This document shows, piece by piece, positions 33,201-44,600 of a stretch of 64,000 bases of DNA. The translations under genes and the position numbers were made by a program. A model generated the notes under the pieces. The model saw only the letters and a program-made list of their open reading frames with translations. It made no database searches and was not told the DNA's origin. This stretch comes from Aptenodytes patagonicus (Eukaryota > Chordata > Aves > Sphenisciformes > Spheniscidae): NCBI RefSeq assembly GCF_965638725.1, contig NC_134951.1, forward strand, positions 28,279,746-28,343,745, in the 5' to 3' direction. The number at the start of each line of letters is the position of its first letter. The first letter of the stretch is position 1.

Positions 33201-36200
33201 ATCAAGTTTAGCTGCTCTTCATGAGCTGCTCTATGAAGTTTATGTAATTAAAATTACCTTTGCGGAGGAACAAAGAGGAAAGTCTGGCAATTCAGTTTAA
33301 CTGGGAACCTTGACTCGACTTTGCTTAGAGCACCGGTTTAAGCACCTGTTTCCAAAACAATGTAACTTTTACCAATAAGTAAAATCAAATAAGTAGCTGA
33401 GTATGACACTAATGGTCCAGAAAAGATACAAGATATTAGAGAGGCAGAGAACACCGAGAATAATGGGGAAAAATAACTTGTATTTCTCACTCACACTCTT
33501 TACTTCCACATTACAACATGTGAAAGACGGCAGGAGTTTATATGCTGTTAGCCAGCAGGCATGGCCACCTCAAATACTGCCTATCATACAGGAACTTTTA
33601 ATGTAAGGGTGCAGAAATCCATGATGGGATTCTCATTCTGCTCTTCATAAGCCCCAAGCCAGAGAAGAAAAATGTGCTGTAATCCTGGAAGAGTCAGTCC
33701 CTGAAAACTAAAGCTCTCCTTCAAAGAGAGTAAGTTCCTGGGACTGCTCAGCATGCTCTTTGCTTACCAATTATTTTTTTTTTTAATGATCTCTAAATAT
33801 AGTTCCCAAATGATAAAGCTGTAAATTCTTTAAGATATAGCAATGTGAACTGATCAGAACTGGCATTGCCACAGTCTCTCTCTCCTCTCTTGCCATACAT
33901 TTCTGGCCCCTTCTTTGCACCAAGCTGAGTGTTTTTCTGACTTGGCAGTGAGCCAAATTGGTAAAAATAGACTCCCAAACTGCTGACCAAACATTTCCAC
34001 CTTCTTTCTTGAATCAGATCTAATGCTCATGTAGTATACGCTATGTTGATTCAGCATTCAAAGCCAATGTAATAAAAACCTTGTCTTTCTTTTTGTATTT
34101 TTCATACTGGTTTGGTTTCCCACAGGATCAACAAGCTTGATCTTACCCCACTGCTGCGACCAATGCACAGGAGAGCTTGGGGAAGGGGAGGTGAAGAAGA
34201 GCATTTTTTTCAGCAGAAGCCTGCAGCTAGAGAAGTTTAGGCTGAAGAGTGGCTTAGGATGGCCAAAAGTGACTTGAAGCGCTCTGAGAGGTGGTCCAGC
34301 CTGTGCTCGGCTGCAAGAGCACTGGTGAAGCAAGAGAGAATTGTCTTGCTGGGGAGTTTCATGGCTACACCCTCTCCTTTGCTGAGCGCAAGGGCATTCA
34401 GTTCGGTTTCTGACATAGTGGTATAAGCCTAACTTAATTGTCTATGGTTTAAGCTTAAACTGAAAGTGTAGCCTCAGAGTCTAAAAACATGCAACTGATG
34501 AAAATTGTATTGAATTGGTACTTGTCCCGTGGAATTAGGAACTGAAGTGGTTCAGAGAGCAGATACAACTACTCATGATGGCTGGATTGGTTTCCAGTTG
34601 AACTGGCTTGCCTGAACTGGCTATAATGTGCCTGCATGAGCGTTAATGCTGGCTGTCACAAGAGGGAGAGCAGGGGAGAGGAGAAGACTGCAGCAGCCTA
34701 GATTTAGGCTTAAACAGCCCAGATTTAGGCTTAAACTGCAATGACATTTCACATCCAGAGTGAGCTGAGAAGCAGGTTATATCTGTCCAGGTGGGGAGCC
34801 TTTGTTGGTGCAACTACAGTCCGCCTAGATAGGAAAGAGTAGTGGGAGCAGAAGGTGGGGACCACAAAAGTCTCTGCCCTCAGACCTGCACCATGCACTC
34901 CACGCTGGAAAGGGCTGATGGGAGATGGGAGAAGGTCTGGGGTGCTCTTATTACCTCTGTTTTCAGTACTTGACTTTGCTGGTTCAGAGCTATGAATTGT
35001 ATGAAGGGCTACCTGACAAATCTTCAAGGGATTACTCTGGGGCGTGTAGATACAGTCCTAAGTGACATTAGTTCAAATCAACTTTTGAGGAAGGTAAGGG
35101 TTTTTCTACTCACCGGCCTTACCCAGCTCATCTTGGAAACTCAGCACAATTCTGCACAATATCTCAGCTGCCAAATTCGGTGCCTAACGTTGGGTGAGAC
35201 GTTACTTATTGCAGACAGTGATATTGTGTGACCATTCCCCAGGGGGAATGGGGAATCAAAGCCTGTAAATGTGCAAAAGCTCCAGTGGCCCATCTCCTCT
35301 AGATGTGACTCTGATTTTTGCATATTTTCATTCTATTTCTGCTATGTTTCATACAAGGCACAACATTCTTGTTCTGGAATGTTATATTGTTGAGTTATCG
35401 GTTGCTTCAATTTCATGGCAGGAAAGCATGAATTTGATCTATTAATATTTTAGTTCCTCTCTTACAATATGTATTTGGAAACATGATGAATTGCTGCAAT
35501 TGGTCTTTAAATATTATAGTAATATAGGAGCTAGGTGTAAAAATTCAAACTGGTGCATCTAAGGGTAAATTACTAAAAGCATGGTGTGCAATGCTTGCTG
35601 TACTGATTGGTTCCAGAGGGACTGGTTAGGTGCTAAGGGTTTCTAAAACTCACAGACGTGTTTACTCCCGTAACTAAATAAGAGACTTAAAGGCCAAACT
35701 AGAAACATGATGGGATCTGAAAGCTTGCTTTTTTTTTTTTGTGTAAAACATAAATAAAAGCATAAGCCTATGATCACAGGGAAGCAGAGAAAGAAAGGTG
35801 AAGCGATATTCTAGGTATTACTGGGTGATACTTACTGAGCCTGCCTTAAACAGTTTGTTACAACCATGAGCCCTTTAATTAAGTGGAATTTACCCCAACG
35901 CAGACGGCTTCTGTAAAAGCCTTTACTCCACACATGACCTACTTCAGGTCTCTCTGAAGGGCAGAAATTTGGCATAACTGGTGAGGTTCTGCCCCAGACA
36001 TAAATCCTTGATCAAAATCCCAGTTATAACGTTCAGCCACTGGATGTCCTCATTTTCAAAGGTCTGCAAAGGTTGATCAGCTGGAAAGCCACATGTTGAC
36101 AGTTTGCAGAGCATTGCATAAAAACATTGTGTGTGTGTTGGGTATTGCCAAACTCCAAGCTTACCACCCATAAAGCAATGGAATCGGTTTCACTTCTCAA

Positions 36201-39080
36201 GGTAATTAAACAACTACTGGATGCAGAACATGTATTTAATCTGCTTCTTTCTCCATCTTTCTCTCTTTTTTGGTGACTTAACTGTAATTTATGTAACAGC
36301 TTGCTTTGCAGGACTGTTGCATTCCTAAACACCGAGAAGTTCACTACATTTCTTTCTTTTTCCAGTGCTACCTTCACTGGAGTTTATTGCAGTTTTTACT
36401 GCAGATTCTGACTGCAGCTTGGTTTTTCCAGGTTCCTACGAATTCCCAAGGGCACATCCCTCTGCTTGCAGGAGTTCTGATCTGATCCCACGAAGACTTT
36501 GTCAGCGATAGGTAGTCACATCGTGCGCGTAGCTACACCTGCCCAGAGAGCTTCACTTTTTCTCAGAAGGCCTGCTTTCTCCTGCAGCTCATGAGCCATC
36601 ACCACCCACCTTTCCTTTGCTGCAGGCTCCCCTGCCCCTGCAGGGGAGGGTGTTTCTCAGCCGGAGCTTCCCCTGCAGCTAAAGCTCTCATCCAGCCTCC
36701 TCGTTCTTGCAGCTGTAATGGCACCATCCTCGTTGCCAAACAATCCTGTCTTCTGATTATGATTTGACGTTGCTTGTCAGACACTCTCCAACAACTTCTA
36801 AAACTCTGAGCTGGCAGAAAGTTTGGCAAAGGGCTGTCTGTAGCCGCATGTGGATTTCATGTTTGTTCATGAAACGTGGAAAACATGTTCATGAAAATCT
36901 GCACTGTTGGGTTTTTTCAGTCTGAAGTTTCAAGAAAAAAAAATCTACTTCTCTTAGCTTTCTGTCTTTTAATTTCTCTAATTTAAGCCTCTGTTAAACC
37001 ACATTGTCTTTCCAACAAGGGGGCAGCTTGTGCTCTGTAAACACTTGTTTGAAATCATGAAAGCAGGTTTTTCCAGAGGACAAACTCAGTAGAAAAATTA
37101 AGGCTAGACTTCTTTCCCTCATAAAGGAAACTCGCCTTCTGGTGTAAATGGGCATACTTACATTAGATACATACGCTTCATGTACCAGCATGGTAGTTTT
37201 GTTCCTACCACACTGGTGCATGAGGCCTATCTCCAGCAGGAATCGGCCTCTGTAGCTGCTGAAGTCTCCTAAGGTGACTGGGGCCGGGTATGCATTTATT
37301 TATCTACTTGCTAACATCTCTTTTCAGTGGTTAGCATTGGATGAGTGCTTCAGAAAAAGAGATTAACGCGTTATCTTTCCACGCACAGCTCTGCAGGACC
37401 AGTAGATCCTCACAGAAACTCGCTCACTCCCTGCGCATCCCGTCGTGCCTGCTGTGGAAGGGGAGGCATGCCAGAGCTGCCCAGCTGGGCAGAAACCTGG
37501 GGTGCTCCTGATAGGACTCTGAGTCCTGGGACGTGCTCCCAGCTCAGTAACTGTGCTGGTTTCCAGACTCTGAAACAAACCTAACATTCAGGTGAGCCAG
37601 GAAAAAGATTCAGAAGATGGAGGAGAGAGAGAAAACCACCATGGCAGATCTGGATGCCAGGATGCTTGTCACGACATTTTTACCCTAACCCCAAGTATGC
37701 GCCAGTATTTCTGTAACAGGGAAAGTGGCAGAGTGTGGCAGGAGCTGACTGCTTTGCAGACACAGTGAGGAGCTAAGAGCAGCTTCAGAAGAGGACATAT
37801 ATTGCAGGAGTCCTCTTGTCCCAGAGGTGCTGGCAGCCGAGGAGCCGGCCATCGTTGACTGAAAATGAGCTCTCTCCACTCTGGTGTGAGACTAACCGGG
37901 CTGAGGGAGCAAATTAAGTATAAGGTCCCTGCCCTAGAAACTGCGATACTGCTGTGAAATTTGCTCACCTTAGGCTAATGACGCTGATGGTGCAACTAAA
38001 TTACCATCTCTCAGAAAATCTGGCTTCTAAACTGCTTAGGAACTGGTGACAGCCTGTGGTCTGCTCAGCCTTCACCCTCTTGGAGGAAAAGACTTACTGA
38101 TGCTTTTCTGTCATTCTGAAGGGCATTGTGGGCCAAGCTAACAGTGGTGGTGAATACGGATGAAGAAGAAATGGGGTTGGAGTCCAACATCTATGTTCTG
38201 AGGTCGGACACTGCCACTTTTCCCTCTGGTGCTCATGGTCATCCCTGGAAGGCTAAGCCCACTGTGATTTTGGTGGATCTACCCACTCTTTCTTCTTGCA
38301 GTTTTTGAAGAGCTCTTTGGAAAATGTGGGACGCTGCTACTAGTCATCGTAAAACTGGAGATTTGACTTGGAGTGCTGAAAAGAGATTAAAGGTTTTGCA
38401 AGCAGCAAACCCTAGATTTACAGCAAACACAGAGGATTTTGCTTCCTCAGTACAAAAGCCCAGATGCAGCTCAAATTAAAATCAATAATTGATCTATGTC
38501 TATTTACAGATACATCTACATTCACGTAGGCTGGGAAACCTTATCCCTGTGTGCACATTTTCCTTTTAAGCAGCTTGTACTCAGGCTGCCTGCAAATATA
38601 TCTGCTCATCAAGCGGGCAATGCTCGGTCCCTTCTAGGAATGAGCTGGGGCCATTCTTTTTCTGCTGGATGCGAAGAGAGGACTGACAAGAGAGATGGAA
38701 GCTGCTGAACTGTTACACAGCTTGTTAGAGAAGCACAGAGCCCTTTAAAGCTCAGGGTGCAGCCAGGATTTACCTCTTGAGAAATGGCAGCAGTCCCCAA
38801 AGTAAGTAGCTTGCATGGGCAACAAATCTGCCTCAAAATAAGCAGCGTGGAGGCAGCCTGTAAGGCTGAACTCAAAATAAACTTTTTTTCTTGGCTGAGA
38901 TGCTGTAATATGGGACAAGGCTGAGCAAACATATTGTGACTCTCCCCTGCTCGGTGCTGTGTGTCCCAGATCACTGACTGTGCAGCCATGCCAGGCTACG
39001 GGTCATGCGCTTTTATTCCCTATATAGAGAAAAATTCCTGCTATGTTAATGACAGATCTGCAAGGAATTTCGTTTTTGCT
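33201..39080. other. Intergenic DNA
   Basis: No supported gene or large transposon. It holds a small tandem duplication around AGATTTAGGCTTAAAC at 34,694-34,739 and several short open frames without recognisable domains. Composition is ordinary for the window. Confidence 0.5.
34694..34739. repeat. Tandem duplication of a 21-bp unit
   Basis: CTAGATTTAGGCTTAAACAGC is followed by CCAGATTTAGGCTTAAACTGC. A related GGTTTAAGCTTAAAC stretch lies near 34,447. Two units only. Confidence 0.6.
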
Positions 39081-39400
39081 TCAGCTGGTTAATGAACCTG
39101 CGTCTTGCTCTGGCCGGTGCTTGCAGGGAGCACATTGCAAGGCCTCCTCTGCTCCAGCACTGTCCTGGTGAGAGGTCTCTGCAGCAGAGGGTAGTCCTCT
39201 GGGGGACGTCCCCGGGACGCTGGGGCACGTCCCGGCTGCAGGATCCTGCTGCGACCCCGCTGCGGGGAAGGGCCCTGGGACGTGCTCCAGGACGTCACCT
39301 GCTGCTGGAAACCCGGTTCTGGGGGGTGGCAGCCGCCACTGCCACCAGCAGACCCGGGTCGTCTCCTTCCCCGGGAAGGAACTGCCGGTGTCCGCCTTGG

Positions 39401-39540
39401 GGTCCAGCTCTGGCGGGCATTTTGGGGTCTGTGCCTCCGGGGACTGCCCTCCCCCCCCCCCCCCCCTTCTCCTGCGGGTCCAGCTCTGGCGGGCACTTTG
39501 GGGTCTGTGCCTCTGGGGACTGCCCCCCGCCTTCTCCTGC
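39401..39540. repeat. Tandem repeat, two units with a 76-bp period
   Basis: GGTCCAGCTCTGGCGGGCA...TTTGGGGTCTGTGCCTC...GGGGACTGCC...TTCTCCTGC occurs at 39,401 and again at 39,477 with few changes; the length of the C-run differs. A third partial copy of the C-run/TTCTCCTGC part follows to about 39,560. Confidence 0.8.
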
Positions 39541-39693
39541 CCCCCCCCTTCTCCTGCCCCCCTCCCTTTCGCTCCTCCCCTGCTGCAGCCCCCCGCGGCC
39601 CCTGTCCCTTGTGTCCCCCCGCGTCGTGCCCAGCCCTCGGCGGAGGCAGCCCCCTTCTCCCCCTGCCCCAGCGCGGACTGGCGGCTACCCCGG

Positions 39694-39727
39694 CCCCCCC
39701 CCCCCATCGCTCGGCGGGGGGGGGGGG
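39694..39727. repeat. C12-loop-G12 inverted repeat
   Basis: Twelve C (39,694-39,705), a 10-base loop ATCGCTCGGC, then twelve G (39,716-39,727). The arms pair perfectly and could form a very stable hairpin, or a G-quadruplex/i-motif with neighbouring runs. Confidence 0.8.
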
Positions 39728-39780
39728 CACGTTGGCAGCCGGGGCAGCGTGACGCAGAGCTGACCGAGTCCACGGAGGAT

Positions 39781-41596
39781 TTGGGGGGATTTTTAGCTGT
39801 TAAATATTAGGCTTGTTAGATGCACATGCTGCTGAGCCTATGTGAACTGATTTTTATTTTTTTCAGAGGACTCTTGGACAAATTGCACAGCTGTGGCAGC
39901 AAAAGGCACGCTGGTGACAGGAGGCTGAGCTCTCTGCTCAGCGGCCCTTTCTGCTAAAAGGCCCTTTTTTTTTTTCCTTTCCCCCCGAAGCAAATGATCA
40001 CAGTAGCAAAATTACTGCGCATCTTTTCAAGATACGGCATAGCGTATTTTCTGGCAAGTGTGCTCTTAGAACCAGCTGATCATTTTAGCTGAAACTTTCT
40101 TAAAAATACCTGAGTCTGTGAGACACGGAAGGTAGAAAACCCTAACATGACAGTTGAGTCTGGGGAAGTTGCAAGCAAGTAGAAACTAGATCTTACAAAA
40201 GAAAAGTACCGGGCCAGCTAACGATGGAGATTATCAGCTCTTCCCATCGCTCCTGATGACAGAAAGAGAAAAGGTGCCCTTCTGCTTCCTAGGGAGGTTT
40301 TCAAATATAAAGAAAGGGGCTTTGTTTTTAGGCGGGCGGGGGGGGCGGATTTCGGCTGAGGAGGGTTAGCAGGGAAGCAGACAAAGATAGGAAACCTGCA
40401 GCAGCTGGGCATTGTGTGCGAGAGGAGAAGTTCGGTGTTTACAGTGTGTCTCCAGGAGCTAGAAAGGGCAAGATGCTTGTATTTTTGGCTTCATTTATAG
40501 CTGTTGTGTCCTCTCAACTTCTCCTCTTTTCAGCTTGCAGCCCTGAGATTAATTCAGAATATAGCGTAGAGCTTCCCATCGTCCAGAAAATAAATGTCAT
40601 GATCTCACATGAGTCCTGTAGGAGACGGACAGGGAGGAAGAGGGAGACAAAAGAATCAAGGAAAAACTGCATCATCCAGCCAGATCTGCATTAAGCCCAA
40701 CATCTGTATCCTGGGATCAGATTTCTGCTGAGATTTCACTCGAGGGCAGCTTGTCCTTCCTGCTGGGAAGAGGCTGTTTGCCACAGGATGAGTGTGGCTG
40801 TGTTGGGAAAGTTGGGGGAAAAGCAATATACAGGAAAGGGGGCCCCGGGTGGGCTCCATTTCTTTGGGGGAGCCCATGTCCCAGCAGCATTTCCACCTGG
40901 GGACAGCCCCATCTGTACGGCTCCTAAACTTGAAAGCACTGACATATCTGAACGGCCTAAACCAAGTGAGCCCACAACAAGGAGTGGGATTTCAGATGGA
41001 CGAGAAGTCAAACCTGTGCCACGAGCCAAGAGAGCCCGGCGCCGTGCACAGCAAGGCGGTACGGATGTGTAGGCTGCAAAATTACAAGCTGCTTCTTGCC
41101 AACTATGTGGCTACAATGAGCACACCGAAGCAGAACCGGGTTTCCCTTTCACCCTCGTCTGGCCTCCTGTTAGCCTACGCCCCTGCGGGGTGTCTGGATG
41201 AAATGCTAAAAACTGGAAATAGAAATACAGAGTGAAAAACTTGACTAAACGTCTAGGCTCAAGATCTGTATTTGTATGCTGGCTGAAGAAATAGTGGGCA
41301 TTTCGTAATGAAAGCTGAGCAGTATCCATGGTGGGTGATGGTGCTTCCATGCAAGGATTCCCACCAATGGGCAAGACCAGATGTATATTGCACCACTGGT
41401 GTCAGCTGGAAGAAGCCTATTTTTTGGGTTTGTGTCCAACAGAATCACCAGACTCTTTTCTGGTCCACACATTTTCAAGTGTTTGCAGTCATCTCAGATC
41501 TTCACGTAAATTAATTTCAATACTTCAACTACAAAACAGTCTTAACTGAGCACATTGGTACCTGGTGAAACCTCTTCTCTCATAAAAAGACCAAAG
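39781..41596. other. Intergenic DNA
   Basis: No gene or clear repeat. A T-rich stretch and TTTTTTTCAG near 39,855-39,866 looks like a splice acceptor but no coding exon follows. The open frame at 40,792-41,235 (+, 147 codons) lacks any family signature. Confidence 0.5.
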
Positions 41597-41680
41597 ATAG
41601 GATAGGATAGAACAGTTCAGTTGGAAGGGATCTACAACAATCATCTAGTCCAACTGCTGGGCTGGTAGAGTTTCCTTGCA
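41597..41680 (-). repeat. Divergent CR1 LINE 3' fragment
   Basis: GATAGAACAGTTCAGTTGG, AAGGGATCTACAACAATCAT and CTAGTCCAACTGC follow the order of the CR1 3' end on the minus strand, in a different subfamily from the copy at 33,090. The inner boundary is uncertain. Confidence 0.7.
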
Positions 41681-44600
41681 GTTGGGAGTTTGCTAAAGGC
41701 ATGCCAGGGTCACGCTTCAGCCCATTTTGCTTTCCATTTACTCCTGTTGGCCTGCAGAGCTTCTGAGGTGCCTGCATGAACTTCCCAGTTGACCACAGTA
41801 TGTCTGTTTGCCAGGTGTTTACTTCACCTAAATTATTTTGAAAACCATCATTTTTGACAACTGTAGCACAGGCTTTACAGCACTCGGTAGCTGGTTAATA
41901 GATGCTGTGACCTGGACATACAAGCTCTGCCATTTTGTTATCAACACTATAGGCAGTTATTTTCTATTATTTTATTTATTTTTTTAATGTTTGCTGTTTT
42001 CTTAAACTATTTTTTTTTTCTAACACCCAGAAGATTGAGCTGTTGCATATATGTCCTAAATTGCTAGTTTACATTTCGGTCCTCAGCATAATGTCTCTTC
42101 AGAAAGGTATTTAATTCTGAAGACAATTGCACTTCTAATTGAATGGTTACATCATACCTGGTAGCTCACTGGATTCAGACGTCTGCTTTTAACGCCAGTT
42201 GTTACTGTGACACAATTAAAGGCAGAAAAAATATTTTACCTGGTGCAGCTGCTTACTAAAATTTTTCCATTCAGCTTTCCGAATAAATTCCAGTTATATT
42301 TCCTTTATCCTGGGTCTGATTCCTTAAATAAGCAACTTTCGCAGTCTGTCAGTTTCTCTTGCTGTAAGGAGAAACGTCAGAAATTTCCTCATTCTTTTTT
42401 CTGAAGATCAATAACACTTTTCTAACGTGGTATTTTATAATTTGAAGAAAATAATCTTTTATGGTAAAAGTCATTGAAGTACAACTGTCTAATTAATACG
42501 CATTCTATGAGCTAAATAACTATAATAGGAAATTAGTGAAGAGTAGACTCAACATTAAACTTGTATTTATGAATACCAAATGTGGAGTTGTATGTGTGTG
42601 TAATTGTAGATAAGACCCCATTTGATTACTCTGAGGGCATTAAACTTCCCTTCCAGCTAAGATGAGAGGAAGAACGAAATTAGGAACCACGTGCCAAAAA
42701 AAACAACAAAAAAAAAGTTTTGAAAAAATTATGAGCCAGTCAAAAATTTTTTATCGTTGTCAAATTTACGTTAGCCCCAGTGCTAGCTGGTTCTACTCCC
42801 CATCAGTAAAACATTCTCCGGGTCCATCAATCAGTACCTGAAATGATGGGCCGTAAGGATGCTCTTGATACGAGTTCTTGACACGCAGAGCGATGCTCCT
42901 CATTGCTGCCCTTGTGTTGGCGCAATCCTGCACCAGCCCAGCTTCCCCAACAGAGACGGTGTCTCCTCCTGGCCCTTGCGATGCTGGATGCAACCTGGCT
43001 TGGAGCCCGCTGCAAGCTGGGGGTCTCTCATCATTCAGAGGATAAAGATCATGAAATGGCATGAAATGAAGGTGCGGCTTAGTGCCTACTAGTATCCTCA
43101 GGCTGGGCTGATAGGCAGGGTGGCCTGCCTCGTGCTGGTATCTGTCTTTTCATTTCATGCCAAATCCAGCAGCGTGGTTGTCTCTGTTGGCCATGGGAAA
43201 TAGAGCACCGAACTACACGCAGTCAAGTGGTATTAGCTACGTCATGATGTTGATTTGAAAAAATAAACAGACCTGAATTTGTGTCTCTACTTGTTCTCTT
43301 CACGGTAGTTAGAGAAGCAAAATTTGCTGCGAGAGGTTGTATCTGATTGTATTGGACCAGCTGAAAATAGCAAAAAACTGAAAAAATGGTTGGGGCTCAA
43401 TCTATCCATCAGCTGTGACAGCCAGCCCAGCAATTGGGAGGGGAAAAAAAGAAAGGAGGGAAAAGCCCCATCCCAGCCACTGGAATATCTCTTCTCCTTA
43501 CCTGCCAGAACCCATCGCTTTGTTCTGCTGGCCAAAGAAGATGATGAGTGTCAGCCCTTGAAAGTTGGTGTGAAATAAGAAACCATAGGACACAATGCAA
43601 CCACATGTTACTGGCCACTCCTTACAAACCAAACTGAAGCAAATAGGATTAAATCAGAGTAATACCTCGTGATTACAGCTCATTGTGTTCAAATAAAAGC
43701 TGACGTTCTTGTGAGCGATTTGTTTGGGGGTGAGGGTGGAGAGGAGAAGAGATGCTACAGCTTTTGCTCACAGTGATTGCTATTTATAACGCTGTAAAAC
43801 CACAGTGAATGTGTTAAATGCACTGCCACGAGCACGTGCCGCTTAAGCTTGGTATTATGGCTTTAATAATTTATTGCAACTCTTAGATGTGCCTTTATAC
43901 TAATAATACATTAATATTATTCTTTATCAGTTATTTCAGACATAGAAAACCTTTGTAGATGTGGCACTTGTGGTGATGTAACCACAATTTGTAACTGTAT
44001 TTGTAGCTCTGTAATCAATAGGGGAACACTACCTGCTGCTTTTACAGCCCCTTTCTAAACAATTTAAATAAAAGCTGAAGAGTAAACGTGACCGGAGCCC
44101 TCAGCCAGCAGAACTGTGAAAAGAGAAGTATGTCAGTGCTAATTAACTCCAGCGCCCTGCCAGGCCTGGCTCTCAGCAGCTCTCCAGGCTGTAGTACAGT
44201 TGCTGCGGGTTCAGTAGCATTCCCATTTAATTTGGTCAGAGGGGGTGGGTAACTACTCCACCAGCAGCAATCGAGTGCTGGTTACATTATTAACCTCCAA
44301 ACTGGTCCTGTTGCCTGTAGTACTTGGGTCTTTCTCCCTTCTTCACACTCTTCTTGTTTTGTCCCGGCTTCTCTGTGCTCTGTAATTGCATCTCTTTGTC
44401 TCTAATGAGGCTCGGGAAATCTGACGGGGGGAGGGAAGAAGTCTCGAACGCAGAAAAGGCTTCAGGAACTTGGCCTGCTTTATTTTTATTATTATTTTTA
44501 TTTTTATTTATTGTATTTTTCCTAGTGTTAATTTAAATGGGTTTTGAACTATGAGCTTTATAAACTACTTAAACTGTGCTGATGCTAAAAACTATTTCCA

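Larger units (their letters stand above)
39081..39780. promoter_or_regulatory. Isolated GC-rich, CpG-rich block
   Basis: About 700 bases that are far richer in G, C and CpG than the DNA on both sides. It holds a C16 run (39,451-39,466), a 76-bp tandem repeat and a C12/G12 inverted repeat (39,694-39,727). Long open frames occur in several frames on both strands (for example 39,081-39,773 minus), as expected when A/T-rich stop codons are scarce; none has a recognisable domain. It could be an orphan CpG island, the promoter of an unannotated transcript, or only a GC-rich minisatellite. Confidence 0.5.

Noticed and set aside
39081-39773. 230-codon minus-strand frame and several plus-strand frames of 140-223 codons
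   Set aside because: They all fall in the GC block where stop codons are rare, are open at once in several frames, and give low-complexity Pro/Gly/Arg sequence with no domain.
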